From the NCBI RefSeq assembly GCF_008831285.2, contig NC_045140.1:28228131-28292130 (forward strand): DNA of 64,000 nucleotides. Direction: 5' to 3'. Below are positions 63,509 to 64,000 of the stretch, in pieces. The position numbers and the translations under genes are program-made. Origin of the DNA: Nymphaea colorata (Eukaryota; Streptophyta; Magnoliopsida; Nymphaeales; Nymphaeaceae). Every line of letters begins with the position of its first letter. Within the stretch, counting starts at the first letter, position 1. The notes under the pieces are model-generated. The model searched no databases. It saw only the letters and a program-made list of their open reading frames with translations, and was not told where the DNA came from.

Positions 63509-64000
63509 ATGAAGGAGTCATCTCTGCCTTACATCTCTGGGAGGCGGAGCAACAGCTTCCGCGCCTCAGTGACGGAGGGCGCAGGGGACGGCGTTTCCAA
63601 GTCTCCGGCGTTTCTCTTCTGGCTTCTTCTCTATGGTCTCTGCTGCATCCTCAGCCTTGTCCTCGGGTTTCGCTTCTCCAGGCTGCTTTTCTATCTCCTG
63701 TTCTCCGCCACCGCCACCACCAGCAGGCTGTCCACTGCTACCATTCCCCCAACTACCGGTAGCGTCCACATTAAGCCGTTGCTCGACCTCCGGTTGAACA
63801 GGTTACCGGCATTCTCGTCTCCGCCGCCTCCATCCCCTCCACCACCGCCGGCGAGGAGCAAGGTGGTGGTCGGCCGTCATGGGATCAGGATCCGGCCGTT
63901 TCCCCATCCGAATCCGGAAGAGGTGATGAAGGCTCACGCGATTATTGATTGGGTTCAGGCGGAGCAGAGCAGGGTCTACGGTGTGAAGGATCGGAGGCGA
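63509..64000 (+). CDS. IRX14: IRX14-like GT43 xylan glycosyltransferase, 5' part only
   Basis: 164 codons are open from ATG 63509 to the window edge. The start MKESSLPYISGRRSNSFR matches the IRX14 N-terminus (RRSNSFR). Residues 35-66 form the single transmembrane anchor (FWLLLYGLCCILSLVLGFRF) of a type II Golgi protein. A Pro-rich stem (PPPPSPPPPP) follows, then the conserved VVVGRHGIRIRPFPHPNP and EEVMKAHAIIDWVQAEQ just before the GT43 domain, which lies outside. IRX14 acts with IRX9 and IRX10 in xylan backbone elongation for secondary walls. The usual RPW is RPF here. IRX14 versus a close IRX14-like paralogue cannot be decided. Confidence 0.92.
   Translation, partial: MKESSLPYISGRRSNSFRASVTEGAGDGVSKSPAFLFWLLLYGLCCILSLVLGFRFSRLLFYLLFSATATTSRLSTATIPPTTGSVHIKPLLDLRLNRLPAFSSPPPPSPPPPPARSKVVVGRHGIRIRPFPHPNPEEVMKAHAIIDWVQAEQSRVYGVKDRRR

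Overview
The window is nuclear DNA from a flowering plant. It has plant GT-AG introns of up to several kilobases, plant-only genes (a SIAMESE-related cell-cycle inhibitor, an IRX14-type GT43 glycosyltransferase, a DRP3-type dynamin), AT-rich intergenic DNA, many (TC)n/(TA)n microsatellites and many short inverted-repeat elements. I cannot name the species from sequence alone. There are no prokaryotic, organellar or viral features.

Layout. 1-101 is the end of a small inverted-repeat element. 598-4032 (repeat A) and 12780-16145 (repeat B) are long direct repeats. They bracket an island holding two + strand genes: a SpoU/TrmH-type RNA 2'-O-methyltransferase (about 4037-7289), whose first exon has no in-frame ATG and is out of phase with exon 2, and an intact three-exon ribosomal protein S29 (uS14) gene (8965-12043). 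16146-17800 is gene-poor. 17873-27340 may hold an unassigned transcription unit with a TATA box, a GC-rich first exon and a very long intron.

The central part is the best supported. A five-exon CHCH-domain (twin CX9C) gene lies on the minus strand (31389 down to 28897). A complete 20-exon DRP3-type dynamin gene lies on the plus strand (32793-45311; 791 codons in phase through every junction). The two are transcribed divergently, with about 1.4 kb between their start codons. Downstream, 47334-47742 is a fold-back element and 47968-48234 is a frameshifted DXS (1-deoxyxylulose-5-phosphate synthase) fragment. An intronless SMR-type CDK inhibitor (135 aa) is on the minus strand at 52389-52796. About 10 kb of gene-poor DNA follows, with microsatellites, tandem duplications and small open frames. 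The window ends inside the first exon of an IRX14-like xylan glycosyltransferase (ATG at 63509, open to 64000).

There is no operon logic here; these are independent nuclear housekeeping genes: translation (RPS29), RNA modification (SpoU-like), mitochondrial intermembrane-space biology (CHCH protein), mitochondrial/peroxisomal fission (DRP3), cell-cycle arrest (SMR) and secondary-wall xylan (IRX14). The unusual material is structural: direct repeats around a two-gene island, a possibly decaying methyltransferase, an element that ends inside the RPS29 promoter, and an in-frame 30-bp duplication in the SMR gene. I found no clear sign of an undescribed multi-gene system.
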